From assembly GCF_001423615.1 (NCBI RefSeq), contig NZ_LMOU01000001.1:2346862-2410861 (forward strand): DNA of 64,000 nucleotides, given 5' to 3'. The notes below the pieces were generated by a model, which was given only the letters and a program-made list of their open reading frames with translations, was not told the DNA's origin and made no database searches. Within the stretch, counting starts at the first letter, position 1. Every line of letters begins with the position of its first letter. The position numbers and the translations under genes are program-made. Of this stretch, positions 34,741 to 45,852 are shown piece by piece. The DNA comes from Microbacterium sp. Leaf159. GTDB lineage: Bacteria > Actinomycetota > Actinomycetes > Actinomycetales > Microbacteriaceae.

Positions 34741-35855
34741 TGGATCACGAGAAGCAGCGGGCGCGCTACGTCGCCGGCACCGAGGGGGCGCCGCCCGTCC
34801 CGCCACCCGGCGGCTATCGCAACGCACGCCGTCAGTCAGGGGCCGTCACGCCGCCGCAGTACGGTGCACCGGCCCCCGCTGCCACGGCCACCGCGACGGC
34901 ATCCGAGGCGAAGAAGCCGGCGAACGCCCTCGGCTGGATCGCCCTGGTCGTCGGCATCCTGTTCGCGCTGATCCTGCTCATCACGTTGGCCGTCGGCGCG
35001 ACCGACACCCTGTACGGCGTCACCATGCTCGCTCTGCAGCTCGTGGTCGTCGCCGTGATCATCGGCACTCTGTTCACCGCGCGCGGGCGCACGCTCGCCG
35101 CTGTCGCCCTCGGGATCACGCTCGTCTTCAACGTCGCCACGGTCGGCGGAATCGGCGCGCTGCAGACCTCCGCGTCAGGCAGCTACGACGGCATGAAGAG
35201 CGAGGAGCAGAAGCACGAAGAGGCCTACCCCGGCATCAAGGGCACCGATCCGCAGGATGCTCTGCAGCAGCAGTCGCTCGAAGAGGTCAGGTCTGAGGCC
35301 GACGGCCTGTTCGCCGAGATCCGCGAGCGCATCACCGCGGAGTACGGGTACGAGTGGGTGCAGGTCGGCGACGAGGACCTGCGTCCGGAGCGCAACGGCT
35401 ACGGCGGGGAGTCGATGCTCGTCGAGTACACGTCGATCGGATGGGCGACCACCGAGCCGATCCAGGACTACAGCACCAAGCTCGACGTGATGGCGACGAT
35501 CGACTCGGTCGTGGCCGAGCACGGGCTGCCCCCGCTGTACTCGTTCAACGGCGAGTTCTCTGGCATCGACCCGACGATGATCGCGAAGCTCTACGGCAGC
35601 GAGGACCCCCGCGAGCAGCACACGTGGGAGTACTACACCGACAACTACCCCGACCCGATGCGGCTGTACGCCAACATCTACGACCTCTCGAACGATCCCA
35701 CGGGCGACTTCCTCAAGACGCGCGAGGCGCAGAACGCCCGCACCGGAGAACCGCTCGAGGGCCTGCAGATGGTCGTGATCGCGAGCGCCGTGCTGAGCGA
35801 GGACGACCAGGCGGAGTTCGAGGAGAAGTTGAAGGACTATCCAGGATTCCAGTGA
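34734..35855 (+). CDS. Hypothetical membrane protein ending the MoxR operon
   Basis: 373 residues from the ATG at 34734 (another ATG two codons later). A Pro/Ala-rich cytoplasmic N-terminus leads into three helices (about 60-145), then an extracytoplasmic domain of about 220 residues rich in acidic and Tyr residues. No known domain was recognised. Overlap with the TPR gene ties it to the operon. Confidence 0.8.
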   Translation: MVMDHEKQRARYVAGTEGAPPVPPPGGYRNARRQSGAVTPPQYGAPAPAATATATASEAKKPANALGWIALVVGILFALILLITLAVGATDTLYGVTMLALQLVVVAVIIGTLFTARGRTLAAVALGITLVFNVATVGGIGALQTSASGSYDGMKSEEQKHEEAYPGIKGTDPQDALQQQSLEEVRSEADGLFAEIRERITAEYGYEWVQVGDEDLRPERNGYGGESMLVEYTSIGWATTEPIQDYSTKLDVMATIDSVVAEHGLPPLYSFNGEFSGIDPTMIAKLYGSEDPREQHTWEYYTDNYPDPMRLYANIYDLSNDPTGDFLKTREAQNARTGEPLEGLQMVVIASAVLSEDDQAEFEEKLKDYPGFQ

Positions 35856-35882
35856 GCTCTGTCGCCTCTACCGCTGCGACGG

Positions 35883-36128
35883 TAGCGTCATGGGATGCAT
35901 ACGACCATCGACATAGCGGGGCGGATCGTGATCCCCGCGTCGATCCGTGAGCGCCTCGGCATCCTTCCGGGGCCGGTCGACATCATGATCGACGGAACGG
36001 GCATCCATATCGAGGTCGCGGCCCCTGACGATGTCGTCGAGAAGGACGGACGTCTGATCGTCCGCGGCAGCGGGACCACGCTCACGCCAGAGGACATCCG
36101 GAAGCTCCGGCTTGCCGACCAGCGCTGA
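35883..36128 (+). CDS. AbrB/SpoVT-type antitoxin (VapB-like), leaderless-type promoter included
   Basis: The coding part is 35895-36128 (77 residues); 35883-35888 is a TAGCGT -10 ending 6 nt before the ATG. The swapped-hairpin AbrB DNA-binding fold is visible: TTIDIAGRIVIPASIRERLG, then PGPVDIMIDGTGIHIE. The C-terminal part should wrap the cognate VapC toxin. Its end overlaps the toxin start by 17 bp, as in intact VapBC pairs. The toxin is broken, so this antitoxin is probably an orphan remnant. Confidence 0.85.
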
Positions 36129-36258
36129 TCTACTCCTCGACATGAGCGCGGCCGTCGCCCTGGTCATCGAGGACAGCACGGCCCACGACGAGGTCCGCAC
36201 GGCCTGCGCCGGACTGATCCTCGACCTCGCAGGTCATGCACTGCTCGAGACCTACTCC
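36112..36258 (+). pseudogene. VapC PIN-domain toxin, truncated after about 49 residues
   Basis: From a TTG at 36112 the first 49 residues match a PIN toxin: LLLDMSAAVALV with the first catalytic Asp, then GHALLETYS with the second acidic residue. After about 36258 the frame turns into sequence unrelated to PIN proteins and stops at 36378. About two thirds of the toxin, including the remaining acidic residues, is missing, so it cannot be active. The break coincides with the start of RHS-like sequence in another frame. Confidence 0.8.
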
Positions 36259-39200
36259 GCTCGGCGTCACCACAACGCAGGAATGGCACCCGACGAAGGA
36301 CCTCGTACTGTCTGCGACCGACTCGCTGGGTACGAAGTCGACCACGGTGTACGACCCCGCCACGGATCGCGCGACTGACACTTATGGTGCCGCGCCCGCG
36401 GCATGCTTCCAACCCGACGGCCGACCCGTGGCGAACCCGCTCGGCACCAGCGGATGCGGCATCCTCCCGTCGCACACCTCCACGACTTACGACGGCGGCC
36501 TGCAGGGCCTGCAGTCGACGTTCTACGCCAACCCTCATCTCGCGGGCAAGCCCGCACTGATCGACCTCGGGGTCGGCGGCGCGAACGGCACGGTGGACCG
36601 GAACTGGGCCACCGCGGCGCCCGGCACCGGGATCCCCGCCGACAACTGGTCGCTGCGACTCACCGGGCTCGTCACGTTCCCGGACGCCGGCCAGTACACC
36701 TTCGTCACCAACAGCGACGACGGCGCACGAGTCTGGATCGGTGACACCCTCGTCGTCGACAAATGGGAAGGCGGGCCCGCCGAACGCGTCGGCGTGCCGA
36801 TCACGGTTGCCGCGGGAGAGAGCCGACGCATCCGCGTCGAGTACCGCGACGACACCTCCACGGCGTCGCTGCAGCTGAAGTGGCGCACCCCCACGTCCGG
36901 AACGACCGCATCGATCGTCCCCGGAACGGCCCTGCGCCCTGACTACGGTCTGGTGACGAAGACGACGACCGACGACTCGACGACCGTCCTCGGTGCCGCG
37001 GCACCCACAACCGTCGCGACAGTGGGATACCAGCACCCCTGGCTCGGGCAGGCGACCTCGTCAACGATCGACCCGGACGGGCTCGCACTCATGACCGCGA
37101 ACGCGTTCGAGCAGCCCGGCAGTTCGGGATGGTTGCGGCGCCTGACGCGCGCGCTGCCCGCCGCGACCGCCGCGGGCGCACCCGCGACCGCGAAGACCAC
37201 CTCCACCTATTACGGCGAGCTCGAGAACGCACCAGCCGTGTGCGGCATCCCCGCGAACACTAAGCAGGTCGGGATGGTGAAATCCACCACCGGCCCGACA
37301 CCCGCGGCGGGGTCGGCGATCACGACCCAGTTCGCATACGACGCATGGGGTCGAACCCTCGCGACGAAAACCTCGGCGGACACCGACTGGTCATGTGTGA
37401 CGTACGACGATCGCGGCAAGGTCTCCTCGTCGACTGTGGTGGGCCCATCGGGTGCGACGACGATCTCGACCGCGACAACCGAGACCGTCAGGACAGCCGG
37501 CGGCGGATACACGCATACGACGTCCGGTGTCTCCGTCGCTGGATCGCCGAACGGCTCCACGATCACGACCCAGACTGATCTGTTGGGGCGGACGATCAGT
37601 TACACGGACGTGTGGGGAACGGTCACCACACCGACCTACGACCCCGCCTCAGGTCGCGTCACCCAAGTGTCCACGACGCCCGCGGGCGGAGTCGCGTCGG
37701 TGACCGCCTACACGTACGACGCGGACGGCAAGGTGCTCTCCGTCACCGTCGACGGCACACAGCTCGCCGGGGTGACCTACGACGCCCTGCAACGGCTGCA
37801 GCAGATCACCTACCCGGATGGATCGGGTCTGACTCAGATCGGACGTGACCCCTCACAGCGCGTCGCATCTCAGCAGTGGTCCGTCGGTGGGCAGGTCGTC
37901 ACCGACAGCATCATCCGCTCGCAATCCGGTCGGATCGTGCAACAGACCACAGCGACCGGGCCGACCACGCACTCGTCCACGTACGGGTACGACGCCGCCG
38001 GCCGGCTGACGTCCGCGACGATCCCCGGACACGAACTCACCTACACGTTCGACTCGACCGGCGGATGCGGCCCGAACAACTCAGCCGGACGATCCAGCAA
38101 CCGCACCGGATCCACGGACGTGTGGACCGCACCCGGGCAAACCCCCGTCACCACCTTTACGACCTCCTGCTACGACTGGGCCGACCGACTGCTGTCCACG
38201 ACCGTGACCGGCGCCGTCCCCGGAGCGACGAGCGTCGCCGACGGCCTCGCCGCATCGGAGATCGTCTACGACGCGCGAGGCAACACGATCCGCCTCGCCG
38301 ACATGCAGTTCACCTACGACGCCGCGAACCGGCACATCGGCACAACCTACGACGACGGGACCACAGTCACGATCCACCGGGACGCGACCGGACGCATCGC
38401 GTCCCGCACCACTGACCCCGCAGGAGCCACGCCCGCAGGTGCGGCCCGATATCTGTACGCCGCAGCCGGGGATGCCGCGTGGGGACAGACAGATGGAACC
38501 GCACTCACCCGCAGCCTCGGGCTCCCGGGCGGGGTGTCATGGACGAACCGGGCCAGCACGATCACCTGGTCGTTCCCCGGGCTGGGCGGCCACGGGCTCA
38601 TCACCCGAACCGGGGGCACCAACGGGGCCCTGATGCTGTGGGACCCATTCGGACAGCCCCTCGACCCCACCGCCTTCGCCATCGGGACCGCCGGGACTGA
38701 TGACACGAACCAGGTCTCCGGGAACACCCTCTGGCATCAAGGTGCGCTCAAGCCTGCCGAGTCTGCCGGGTCGACGCTCGTCGTTGAAATGGGCGTGAGG
38801 TTGTATGTCCCCGCCCTCGGCCGCTTCCTCCAGGTAGACCCCATCGAAGGTGGAGGCGCAAATGCTTACTCCTGGCACACCGATCCCATCAACGGACACG
38901 ACCTCAGCGGCGAAAAGTGGTCCATTGCGCCCGCGAAGGACTACCAAAAGCGAATCATCTCGGTAAGCCGTACGATCCAACGAAAGATGAACTATACGAC
39001 GCGAATCACGGTCCGGGCCGAGGCTTCTCGGGCGGCATTCTGGGACAACCCACAAGGTCGCCAGTGGGACACGCTCATAAGTAGCATCTCCAAGAATGCA
39101 CAAGTCGGCTGGGCAATCAACGCCTGCTACTTGGTGTGTGGCGAGTACGGCAATGATCACTTTGGAATCGGGATCGGCCCGAAAGCGACTTTCGATGGGT

Positions 39201-39412
39201 CAGTCTCGACAGGTGTTACGTTCAACGGGCCAACAACGAGAACAACCTCGATCTCAGGCAACTGCAGCGCGGCATTCGGCGTTGGCGGCTACATTGAGGG
39301 CTCAGCGTACGGCACGGATATCAGTGGCGAAAATACGGCATTCTCCACCGGTGTCGGCGCAGTTGGTGGAGTCGGCGTGGGGTGCGCACTCATGTTCAAC
39401 TACTACTGGTGA
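36236..39412 (+). CDS. 5'-truncated RHS-repeat/PA14 protein with variable C-terminal domain
   Basis: An open frame of 1058 codons from an ATG at 36236, but the first 7-8 codons come from vapC DNA, and the normal N-terminus (signal, delivery domain) is absent. A PA14 domain spans about residues 92-220 ([19 protein letters not shown]). Many YD repeats follow to about 800 (such as [10 protein letters not shown] and [12 protein letters not shown]). The RHS core ends GRFLQVDP (862-869) and [10 protein letters not shown] (883-892). The last 166 residues are an unrecognised Gly-rich domain with Cys at 964, 968, 1010 and 1050. RHS proteins are polymorphic toxins that encapsulate a C-terminal effector. 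Without a signal this copy is probably a remnant or a donor cassette. Confidence 0.8.
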   Translation: MHCSRPTPLGVTTTQEWHPTKDLVLSATDSLGTKSTTVYDPATDRATDTYGAAPAACFQPDGRPVANPLGTSGCGILPSHTSTTYDGGLQGLQSTFYANPHLAGKPALIDLGVGGANGTVDRNWATAAPGTGIPADNWSLRLTGLVTFPDAGQYTFVTNSDDGARVWIGDTLVVDKWEGGPAERVGVPITVAAGESRRIRVEYRDDTSTASLQLKWRTPTSGTTASIVPGTALRPDYGLVTKTTTDDSTTVLGAAAPTTVATVGYQHPWLGQATSSTIDPDGLALMTANAFEQPGSSGWLRRLTRALPAATAAGAPATAKTTSTYYGELENAPAVCGIPANTKQVGMVKSTTGPTPAAGSAITTQFAYDAWGRTLATKTSADTDWSCVTYDDRGKVSSSTVVGPSGATTISTATTETVRTAGGGYTHTTSGVSVAGSPNGSTITTQTDLLGRTISYTDVWGTVTTPTYDPASGRVTQVSTTPAGGVASVTAYTYDADGKVLSVTVDGTQLAGVTYDALQRLQQITYPDGSGLTQIGRDPSQRVASQQWSVGGQVVTDSIIRSQSGRIVQQTTATGPTTHSSTYGYDAAGRLTSATIPGHELTYTFDSTGGCGPNNSAGRSSNRTGSTDVWTAPGQTPVTTFTTSCYDWADRLLSTTVTGAVPGATSVADGLAASEIVYDARGNTIRLADMQFTYDAANRHIGTTYDDGTTVTIHRDATGRIASRTTDPAGATPAGAARYLYAAAGDAAWGQTDGTALTRSLGLPGGVSWTNRASTITWSFPGLGGHGLITRTGGTNGALMLWDPFGQPLDPTAFAIGTAGTDDTNQVSGNTLWHQGALKPAESAGSTLVVEMGVRLYVPALGRFLQVDPIEGGGANAYSWHTDPINGHDLSGEKWSIAPAKDYQKRIISVSRTIQRKMNYTTRITVRAEASRAAFWDNPQGRQWDTLISSISKNAQVGWAINACYLVCGEYGNDHFGIGIGPKATFDGSVSTGVTFNGPTTRTTSISGNCSAAFGVGGYIEGSAYGTDISGENTAFSTGVGAVGGVGVGCALMFNYYW

Positions 39413-39942
39413 TGGTGATGGTGACGATGGACTCGAGTTGTGTTCCTGCAGGAATTACGTACATGCTGGCTTTCGGGTTCGGGATTGCTGCGATCGTGCT
39501 CAGCCCTTGGCTGATCCTGTTGGGGCGCGCCGCATACCGCGACGGCCCCGAGTTCCAGCGCAACCTCTGGAATGCTGTTCCTCTATGGGGCGCGAGCATT
39601 ACCGGCGTCCTCGCGCTGATCGGCCCCGGGACGTCGTTGGTGGGTTGGAGGGACCTTTGCCTCCCTGCCTACGGGTGGAGCACGCCTGGGGTCATCGCCA
39701 TGGGGGTCGGCGTTGCCATCGCAGTGACTGCTGTAGCGCGGATGATCGTCGGTCGCATCCGTGTGGGAAACGGGACTGAGAAGAAACACAGCAGCGACGA
39801 GACGAGTCCTCAGCAGCCCCAGGCAGAGGGAACTCGCACTTCGAAGTTGCCGCTCGAACGGCGGCGCGTGATCGTCGCCTACGCCGTCACATACGGAGCA
39901 GCGGTCATCGTCGTCATAGTGGGCGTCGGGCTGGCAGGGTGA
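39412..39942 (+). CDS. Four-helix membrane protein, candidate immunity to the RHS C-terminus
   Basis: 176 residues from the ATG at 39412, which shares its first base with the RHS stop (TGATG); ATGs at 39418 and 39427 are alternatives. Hydrophobic segments lie at about 13-36, 52-70, 88-110 and 150-173, with a polar, charged loop before the last. No family is recognised. Tight coupling behind an RHS toxin-like gene is the usual place of an immunity gene, and a membrane-embedded immunity protein would fit a membrane-acting toxin. Base composition is lower in GC than the surrounding core genes. Function is inferred from position only. Confidence 0.7.
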   Translation: MVMVTMDSSCVPAGITYMLAFGFGIAAIVLSPWLILLGRAAYRDGPEFQRNLWNAVPLWGASITGVLALIGPGTSLVGWRDLCLPAYGWSTPGVIAMGVGVAIAVTAVARMIVGRIRVGNGTEKKHSSDETSPQQPQAEGTRTSKLPLERRRVIVAYAVTYGAAVIVVIVGVGLAG

Positions 39943-39996
39943 CTGGCGCAGTACCGGCCAGATCCAAGAACTGATGGGAGCGGTGCTCTCTACCCC

Positions 39997-40710
39997 TCAG
40001 GACGCGAGCGAGAGCCCCGCGGCGAGCGCGAAGCCCAGCACTGTGGCGAGCCCCGTGACCTGCTTGGCCTTCTCCTGCGCATCCGGCACCATCGAGTCGA
40101 CGAGCATCACGAGCAGGGCGCCGGCCGCGAAGCCGCTCGCCCCGGCACGGAAGTCGTCACCCGTGGCGCTCGCGAGCCCGAAGCCCGCGACCGTCGCCAG
40201 TGCGCAGACCACCGAGATGCCCGCCCAGAGCAGCAGCACACGCGACTTCGCCATGCCGCCCTTCAGCAGGTCGGCGGCAGAGCCGATCGACTCGGGAAGG
40301 TTCGAGACGACGATCGCGACGACCAGCGCGATGCTCACCGGTTCGCCGGAGGCGAGCCCGATGCCGAGCACCAGCTGTTCGGGGATGCCGTCGAGCAACG
40401 CCCCGAGCGCGAGAGGCACGCCAGCCCCCGAGCCCTGGTTCTTCGACTTCGCGGCCCGTGCGTCGAGGATCCGGTCGGCGATGAAGTACGCCAGCGCACC
40501 ACCCACGACGCCGACGATGAGCGGGATGGGGCCCGCGAGATCCAGCCCCTCCTCCCACAGCTCGAAGGCGATGGATGCCATCAGGGCACCCGCACCGAAG
40601 CCGAGCACGATGCCGAGCCAGCGCGGCGGCCAGGTGCGCAGCAGCGCGAGCGCCGCACCGATGATCAGAGGCGACGCCGCGACGATGCCCCACAGAATCG
40701 CTCCGCCCAT
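39997..40710 (-). CDS. ZIP-like metal transporter lacking the usual His residues
   Basis: 237 residues with eight hydrophobic segments in the ZIP arrangement and GFGAGALMASIAFEL near residue 37. The two metal-site helices read LDGIPEQLVLGI and SNLPESIGSA; in ordinary ZIP carriers these carry His (HNxPEG, HExPHE). The Pro-Glu core is kept but the His are Asp and Ser-Asn. It may move a different ion or have altered selectivity. Monocistronic. Confidence 0.78.
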   Translation of the reverse strand: MGGAILWGIVAASPLIIGAALALLRTWPPRWLGIVLGFGAGALMASIAFELWEEGLDLAGPIPLIVGVVGGALAYFIADRILDARAAKSKNQGSGAGVPLALGALLDGIPEQLVLGIGLASGEPVSIALVVAIVVSNLPESIGSAADLLKGGMAKSRVLLLWAGISVVCALATVAGFGLASATGDDFRAGASGFAAGALLVMLVDSMVPDAQEKAKQVTGLATVLGFALAAGLSLAS

Positions 40711-40810
40711 GTGCCGCCTCCTTCAGGGACACTCTGCCACCGCTCGGGCGGAAACTGCAGAGGCACCGGACTGGCCTCCCCGCGTCGCCCCGATCGGAGC
40801 GGTGAGCGGT

Positions 40811-41602
40811 TCAGTCGACCGGGACGCGATGGATGCCGAGGTCGGTGCGCCCGGGCAGCAGATCCGCCCGGAGCGCGCGGGTGCCGTGGTACTCGCCGTC
40901 GCGGAGACGGCGATACGGACTGGTCGGCAATTCGTCGCGGATCCCGGCGAGCCGATCGACGAGCCGCGCGCTCTCCTGGTCGATGCCCGCAGGTGATAGC
41001 CCGTCGGCGTCATGGATGACGTGCAGGTCGAGCGGCTCTATGCCGGTGTACCAGAGGGTGCCGTGCGTCACGGGGAACAGCAGTGAGTCCAGGTCGCCGC
41101 TGACACCCCGTTCTCCGATCGAACGGTCGTCCTCACCTGCCGTGACGATCACGAGGGCTCGCCGACCCGAGAGCGGACCCTCGCCGTAGCGCAGAGGCAG
41201 ACCGGTCTCGGGGTCGGAAGGGCCGTACGCGAAGCCGTTGGTCAGCGCGCGATCGAACCACCCCTTGAGGATCGCCGGCGGCCCGTACCACCACAGCGGG
41301 AACTGGAGCACGACGAGATCGGCGGCCCCCAGCTTGCGTTGCTCCTCGGCCACATCCGACGGCAGCTGGCCCGCGGCATAGGCCTCGCCCATGAGGTCGA
41401 CGACGCTGCCCTCCCTTCCGAGAGGCTCGCCCAGGTCAGGGGCAGCGAGCACGGGGTCGAAACCCTGACCGTACAGATCGGTGATCTCCACGTCGTGGTC
41501 GCGCGACAGAGCCTCCACCCCGTCGCGGAACAGCCGGGCGTTGAACGAGTTCTCCTGGGGGTGGGCGTAGATCCAGTGGACGGTCGGGCGAGATGCGGAC
41601 AA
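40811..41602 (-). CDS. Flavodoxin-fold NAD(P)H:quinone oxidoreductase
   Basis: 263 residues from a TTG at 41602, the only plausible start before the conserved strand TVHWIYAHPQENSFNARL. The FMN/FAD-binding LQFPLWWYGPPAILKGWFDR segment is typical of NQO1/KefF-type enzymes that reduce quinones by two electrons. It lies 14 bp downstream of the MFS gene in the same direction, and both diverge from an HxlR regulator. That arrangement suggests detoxification of quinones or electrophiles. Confidence 0.85.
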   Translation of the reverse strand: MSASRPTVHWIYAHPQENSFNARLFRDGVEALSRDHDVEITDLYGQGFDPVLAAPDLGEPLGREGSVVDLMGEAYAAGQLPSDVAEEQRKLGAADLVVLQFPLWWYGPPAILKGWFDRALTNGFAYGPSDPETGLPLRYGEGPLSGRRALVIVTAGEDDRSIGERGVSGDLDSLLFPVTHGTLWYTGIEPLDLHVIHDADGLSPAGIDQESARLVDRLAGIRDELPTSPYRRLRDGEYHGTRALRADLLPGRTDLGIHRVPVD

Positions 41603-41616
41603 CGGAGGGCCTTTCT

Positions 41617-42987
41617 TCAGCGGGGGTCGAGGATCGGAGGCTTCGGAGCGCGTCTCCACAGCGGCACGAGCGCAGCGGCGACGACCAGGCCGGTCGCGAC
41701 GAGGAGCGAGACGAGGAAGCCGCGGGACCCGACGATCGAGGCGATCGTGCCGAGGACAGCGATCCCGAGGCCGCCACCGAGAGCGAAGCCGACCTCCTGG
41801 ATCGCACCCACCTGACCGGCGTCGTCTTCGGTGGTCACGTCGAACAGCGTCGTCGCGGCGAGGGTGGCCGCGATCCCGAATCCGACACCGACCAGCACGA
41901 GCGGAATCGCGACGAGATCGACGCCGGTCGCGAGCCAGGCGAGACCCGCCCCCTGCACCACGAGGGCGACCACGGTGAGCGTGGGCGAGGTGAGCCACCG
42001 GAGGAACACCGGGGCAAGCACCCCGCCGAGAGCGATCGCCACCGCCTGCGGAAGGATCGCGATGCCGGCTTCGGCCGCGCTGAATCCCCGCGCATCCTGC
42101 AGGTGCAGACTCACCAGCAGCACGGATGCCGTCGACACACCGCTGCTCGCCACGATGCGCACGATGGCGGGGCTGAACCCCGGCACTCGGAAGAGTCGCA
42201 TGTCGATGAGGGGTTCGCGCAGAGTCTGCTGACGGCGGATGAAGAACACGAGCGTCCCGACCGCGACGACTCCGGCGACGCCCGCGGCGAGGGGAGCCGC
42301 GAGCACCTCGTGCAGCGCGAAGACGAGAGCGCCGAGGGCGACGATCGACGACAGGATGCTGAGGATGTCCCATGACGGCGGCCGCGAGCTGCGGGAATCA
42401 GGGACGAGCCAGATCGCGAGCACTCCTGCGACGACCGCGAGCGGCACGCTGCCCAGCAGCAGCCAGCGCCACCCCGGGCCTTCGGTGACGATGCCACCGA
42501 GCACCGGGCCCAGAGCGCTGCCGGCACCGAAGGTCGCGGTCCACAGCCCGTACGCCAGCACGCGCTGCCGTGCGTGGTAGTGCGCACCGATCGTGGCGAC
42601 GACGCCGGCCACGACGAACGCCTCGGCGACGCCGAGGAGCGCGCGCACGACGATCAGCAGCATCCCGTCCTGGGCGAATCCGCCGACGACGTTGAGCACG
42701 GCGAAGCCGGCGAGGCCGAGGAGCACGATCCGCTTGCGTCCGAATGCGTCGCCGATGCGGGCGGCGACGATCAGCGTCGCAGCGAGCGAGAGCGCATACA
42801 CGTCGACGAGCCAGAGGGCGCCGCTGTCGCTCAGGACCAGGTCGCCGCGGATCGCCGGCAATGCGGTCGACATGCTGCTGATCGCGAGCGCGCCGATCAG
42901 GATGCCGAGAAGCAGGGGGATCATGGCGAGCCACGGATGCCGAGCCGGGCGGATTCGCGCGGCTGCCACAGGGATGGGGAAGGTCAC
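41617..42987 (-). CDS. MFS efflux transporter, DHA-type
   Basis: About 456 residues from a GTG at 42987; the start is uncertain, since a GTG at 43014 and a TTG at 43023 are also in frame and no clear ribosome site exists. A first helix WLAMIPLLLGILIGALAI, the RIGDAFGRKRIVLLG loop between helices 2 and 3 and 12-14 helices mark a drug/H+ antiporter. Probably cotranscribed with the quinone oxidoreductase and repressed by the divergent HxlR protein. Confidence 0.85.
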   Translation of the reverse strand: MTFPIPVAAARIRPARHPWLAMIPLLLGILIGALAISSMSTALPAIRGDLVLSDSGALWLVDVYALSLAATLIVAARIGDAFGRKRIVLLGLAGFAVLNVVGGFAQDGMLLIVVRALLGVAEAFVVAGVVATIGAHYHARQRVLAYGLWTATFGAGSALGPVLGGIVTEGPGWRWLLLGSVPLAVVAGVLAIWLVPDSRSSRPPSWDILSILSSIVALGALVFALHEVLAAPLAAGVAGVVAVGTLVFFIRRQQTLREPLIDMRLFRVPGFSPAIVRIVASSGVSTASVLLVSLHLQDARGFSAAEAGIAILPQAVAIALGGVLAPVFLRWLTSPTLTVVALVVQGAGLAWLATGVDLVAIPLVLVGVGFGIAATLAATTLFDVTTEDDAGQVGAIQEVGFALGGGLGIAVLGTIASIVGSRGFLVSLLVATGLVVAAALVPLWRRAPKPPILDPR

Positions 42988-43023
42988 TGCCTCAGTCTCG
43001 CGCCGCAGGTACACTTCAGACAA

Positions 43024-43085
43024 GTACGGTCATCGATGGTACATAGTGACCGTTTGGATACCATGACGCAGCGGAAGGCAGACCG
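43024..43085. promoter_or_regulatory. Divergent operator region of the HxlR unit
   Basis: The 62-bp gap holds GTAC at 43024-43027 and 43039-43042, and a GGTA...TACC dyad at 43038-43041/43059-43062. Spaced TAC/GTA half-sites are the usual pattern of DUF24/HxlR operators. No promoter hexamers could be assigned confidently. Confidence 0.4.
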
Positions 43086-44995
<1,910 letters not shown>

Positions 44996-45008
44996 CACCA
45001 CGTTTCTC

Positions 45009-45046
45009 AAGGAGGGGGCGGATGCTGCGGCATCCGCCCCCTCCTT
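45009..45046 (+). terminator. Perfect intrinsic terminator of argG
   Basis: Arms at 45009-45025 and 45030-45046 are exact 17-bp complements around a 4-nt loop, followed by TTCT after a TT that is part of the stem. It is one of the strongest hairpins in the window. Confidence 0.95.
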
Positions 45047-45068
45047 TTCTGTGTGGCCGCGGTTTCGC

Positions 45069-45154
45069 GTCCACAACTCAGCATGGACGCCGAGCACCGG
45101 GCCGAATCACGCTGTGTGAAGCTCTCGGCGACGATCCATGCTGAGGTTGTGAAC
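45069..45154. repeat. Inverted-repeat intergenic element, family B copy 2
   Basis: TCCACAACTCAGCATGGACG (45070-45089) is complementary, with a one-base insertion and two mismatches, to the right end at about 45132-45153. An inner CGCCGAG/CTCGGCG stem adds to it. Length, ends and position (after a gene end) match the element at 17229-17312, so both belong to one family. Confidence 0.75.
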
Positions 45155-45192
45155 GAGCGGCCACGGGGCTCCTGTGAGTCCGCCGAGTTATC

Positions 45193-45222
45193 TTGCACAC
45201 ATCTGTGCACATTAAGTACGAT
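45193..45222 (+). promoter_or_regulatory. TetR promoter with overlapping dyad
   Basis: TTGCAC (45193-45198) and TACGAT (45217-45222) are spaced 18 bp. The palindrome TGCACA-CATC-TGTGCA (45194-45209) overlaps the -35 and spacer, where bound repressor would block RNA polymerase. The -10 ends 6 nt before the TetR ATG, so the mRNA is likely leaderless. Confidence 0.65.
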
Positions 45223-45228
45223 GGGTGC

Positions 45229-45852
45229 ATGACCACCCGTGCTCCCCGCCGCGACTCCGTCGAGAACCGCGCCGGCATCCTCGACGCGGCCCGCGCCACG
45301 CTCGCCGTCGACCCGCGAGCCTCGATCGACGTCATCGCCCGCAACGCCGGCCTCTCGCGCCGCACCCTCTACGGCCACTTCGACGACCGCGAGGCGCTGA
45401 TCCGCGAGCTCATCTCGGTCGGCGCGCAGCGCTTCAACGCCATCGCCGAATCCGTGACCGACACCGACCCTCGCCTCGCCCTCGCCCGTCTCGCCGCCAG
45501 GCTCTGGCAGGAGGCCGCGCACGTGCAGGTCGCCGCGGCCCTCGCGCTCGACGAGGCGCACGTCGAGCACACCGCAGAGGCCCTCGCCCCACTGCGCCGC
45601 ACTGTGGCGGCCCTCACCGAGCGCGGCCAGAGCGACGGCAGCTTCCGCACCGACCTCTCCGCCATAACGCTCGCGCGGCTCATCGAAGAGGTGGCCCGCA
45701 CGGTCGTGGCGCGCACGGACGCCGCGAGCACCGGCGCCGACAACATCGCCGTCCGCACACTCCTCAGCATCGCCGGGCTGTCGTGGCGCGAAGCCGACGA
45801 CCTGCTCACCGCCCACCCCGAGATCGTCGCCACGCAGGAGATCAGCGCATGA
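45229..45852 (+). CDS. TetR-family repressor
   Basis: 207 residues from the ATG at 45229. The N-terminal helix-turn-helix spans about residues 12-58 (RAGILDAARATLA...NAGLSRRTLYGHFDDREALI). The C-terminal ligand domain is all-helical and not assignable. It overlaps the next gene by 4 bp (ATGA) and has a dyad over its own promoter, so it very likely represses the three-gene operon it starts, together with itself. Confidence 0.9.
   Translation: MTTRAPRRDSVENRAGILDAARATLAVDPRASIDVIARNAGLSRRTLYGHFDDREALIRELISVGAQRFNAIAESVTDTDPRLALARLAARLWQEAAHVQVAAALALDEAHVEHTAEALAPLRRTVAALTERGQSDGSFRTDLSAITLARLIEEVARTVVARTDAASTGADNIAVRTLLSIAGLSWREADDLLTAHPEIVATQEISA

Noticed and set aside
36112..36378. 88-codon frame as an intact VapC toxin
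   Set aside because: Only the first 49 or so residues match a PIN domain; the rest is out-of-frame RHS DNA and the C-terminal acidic residues are missing.
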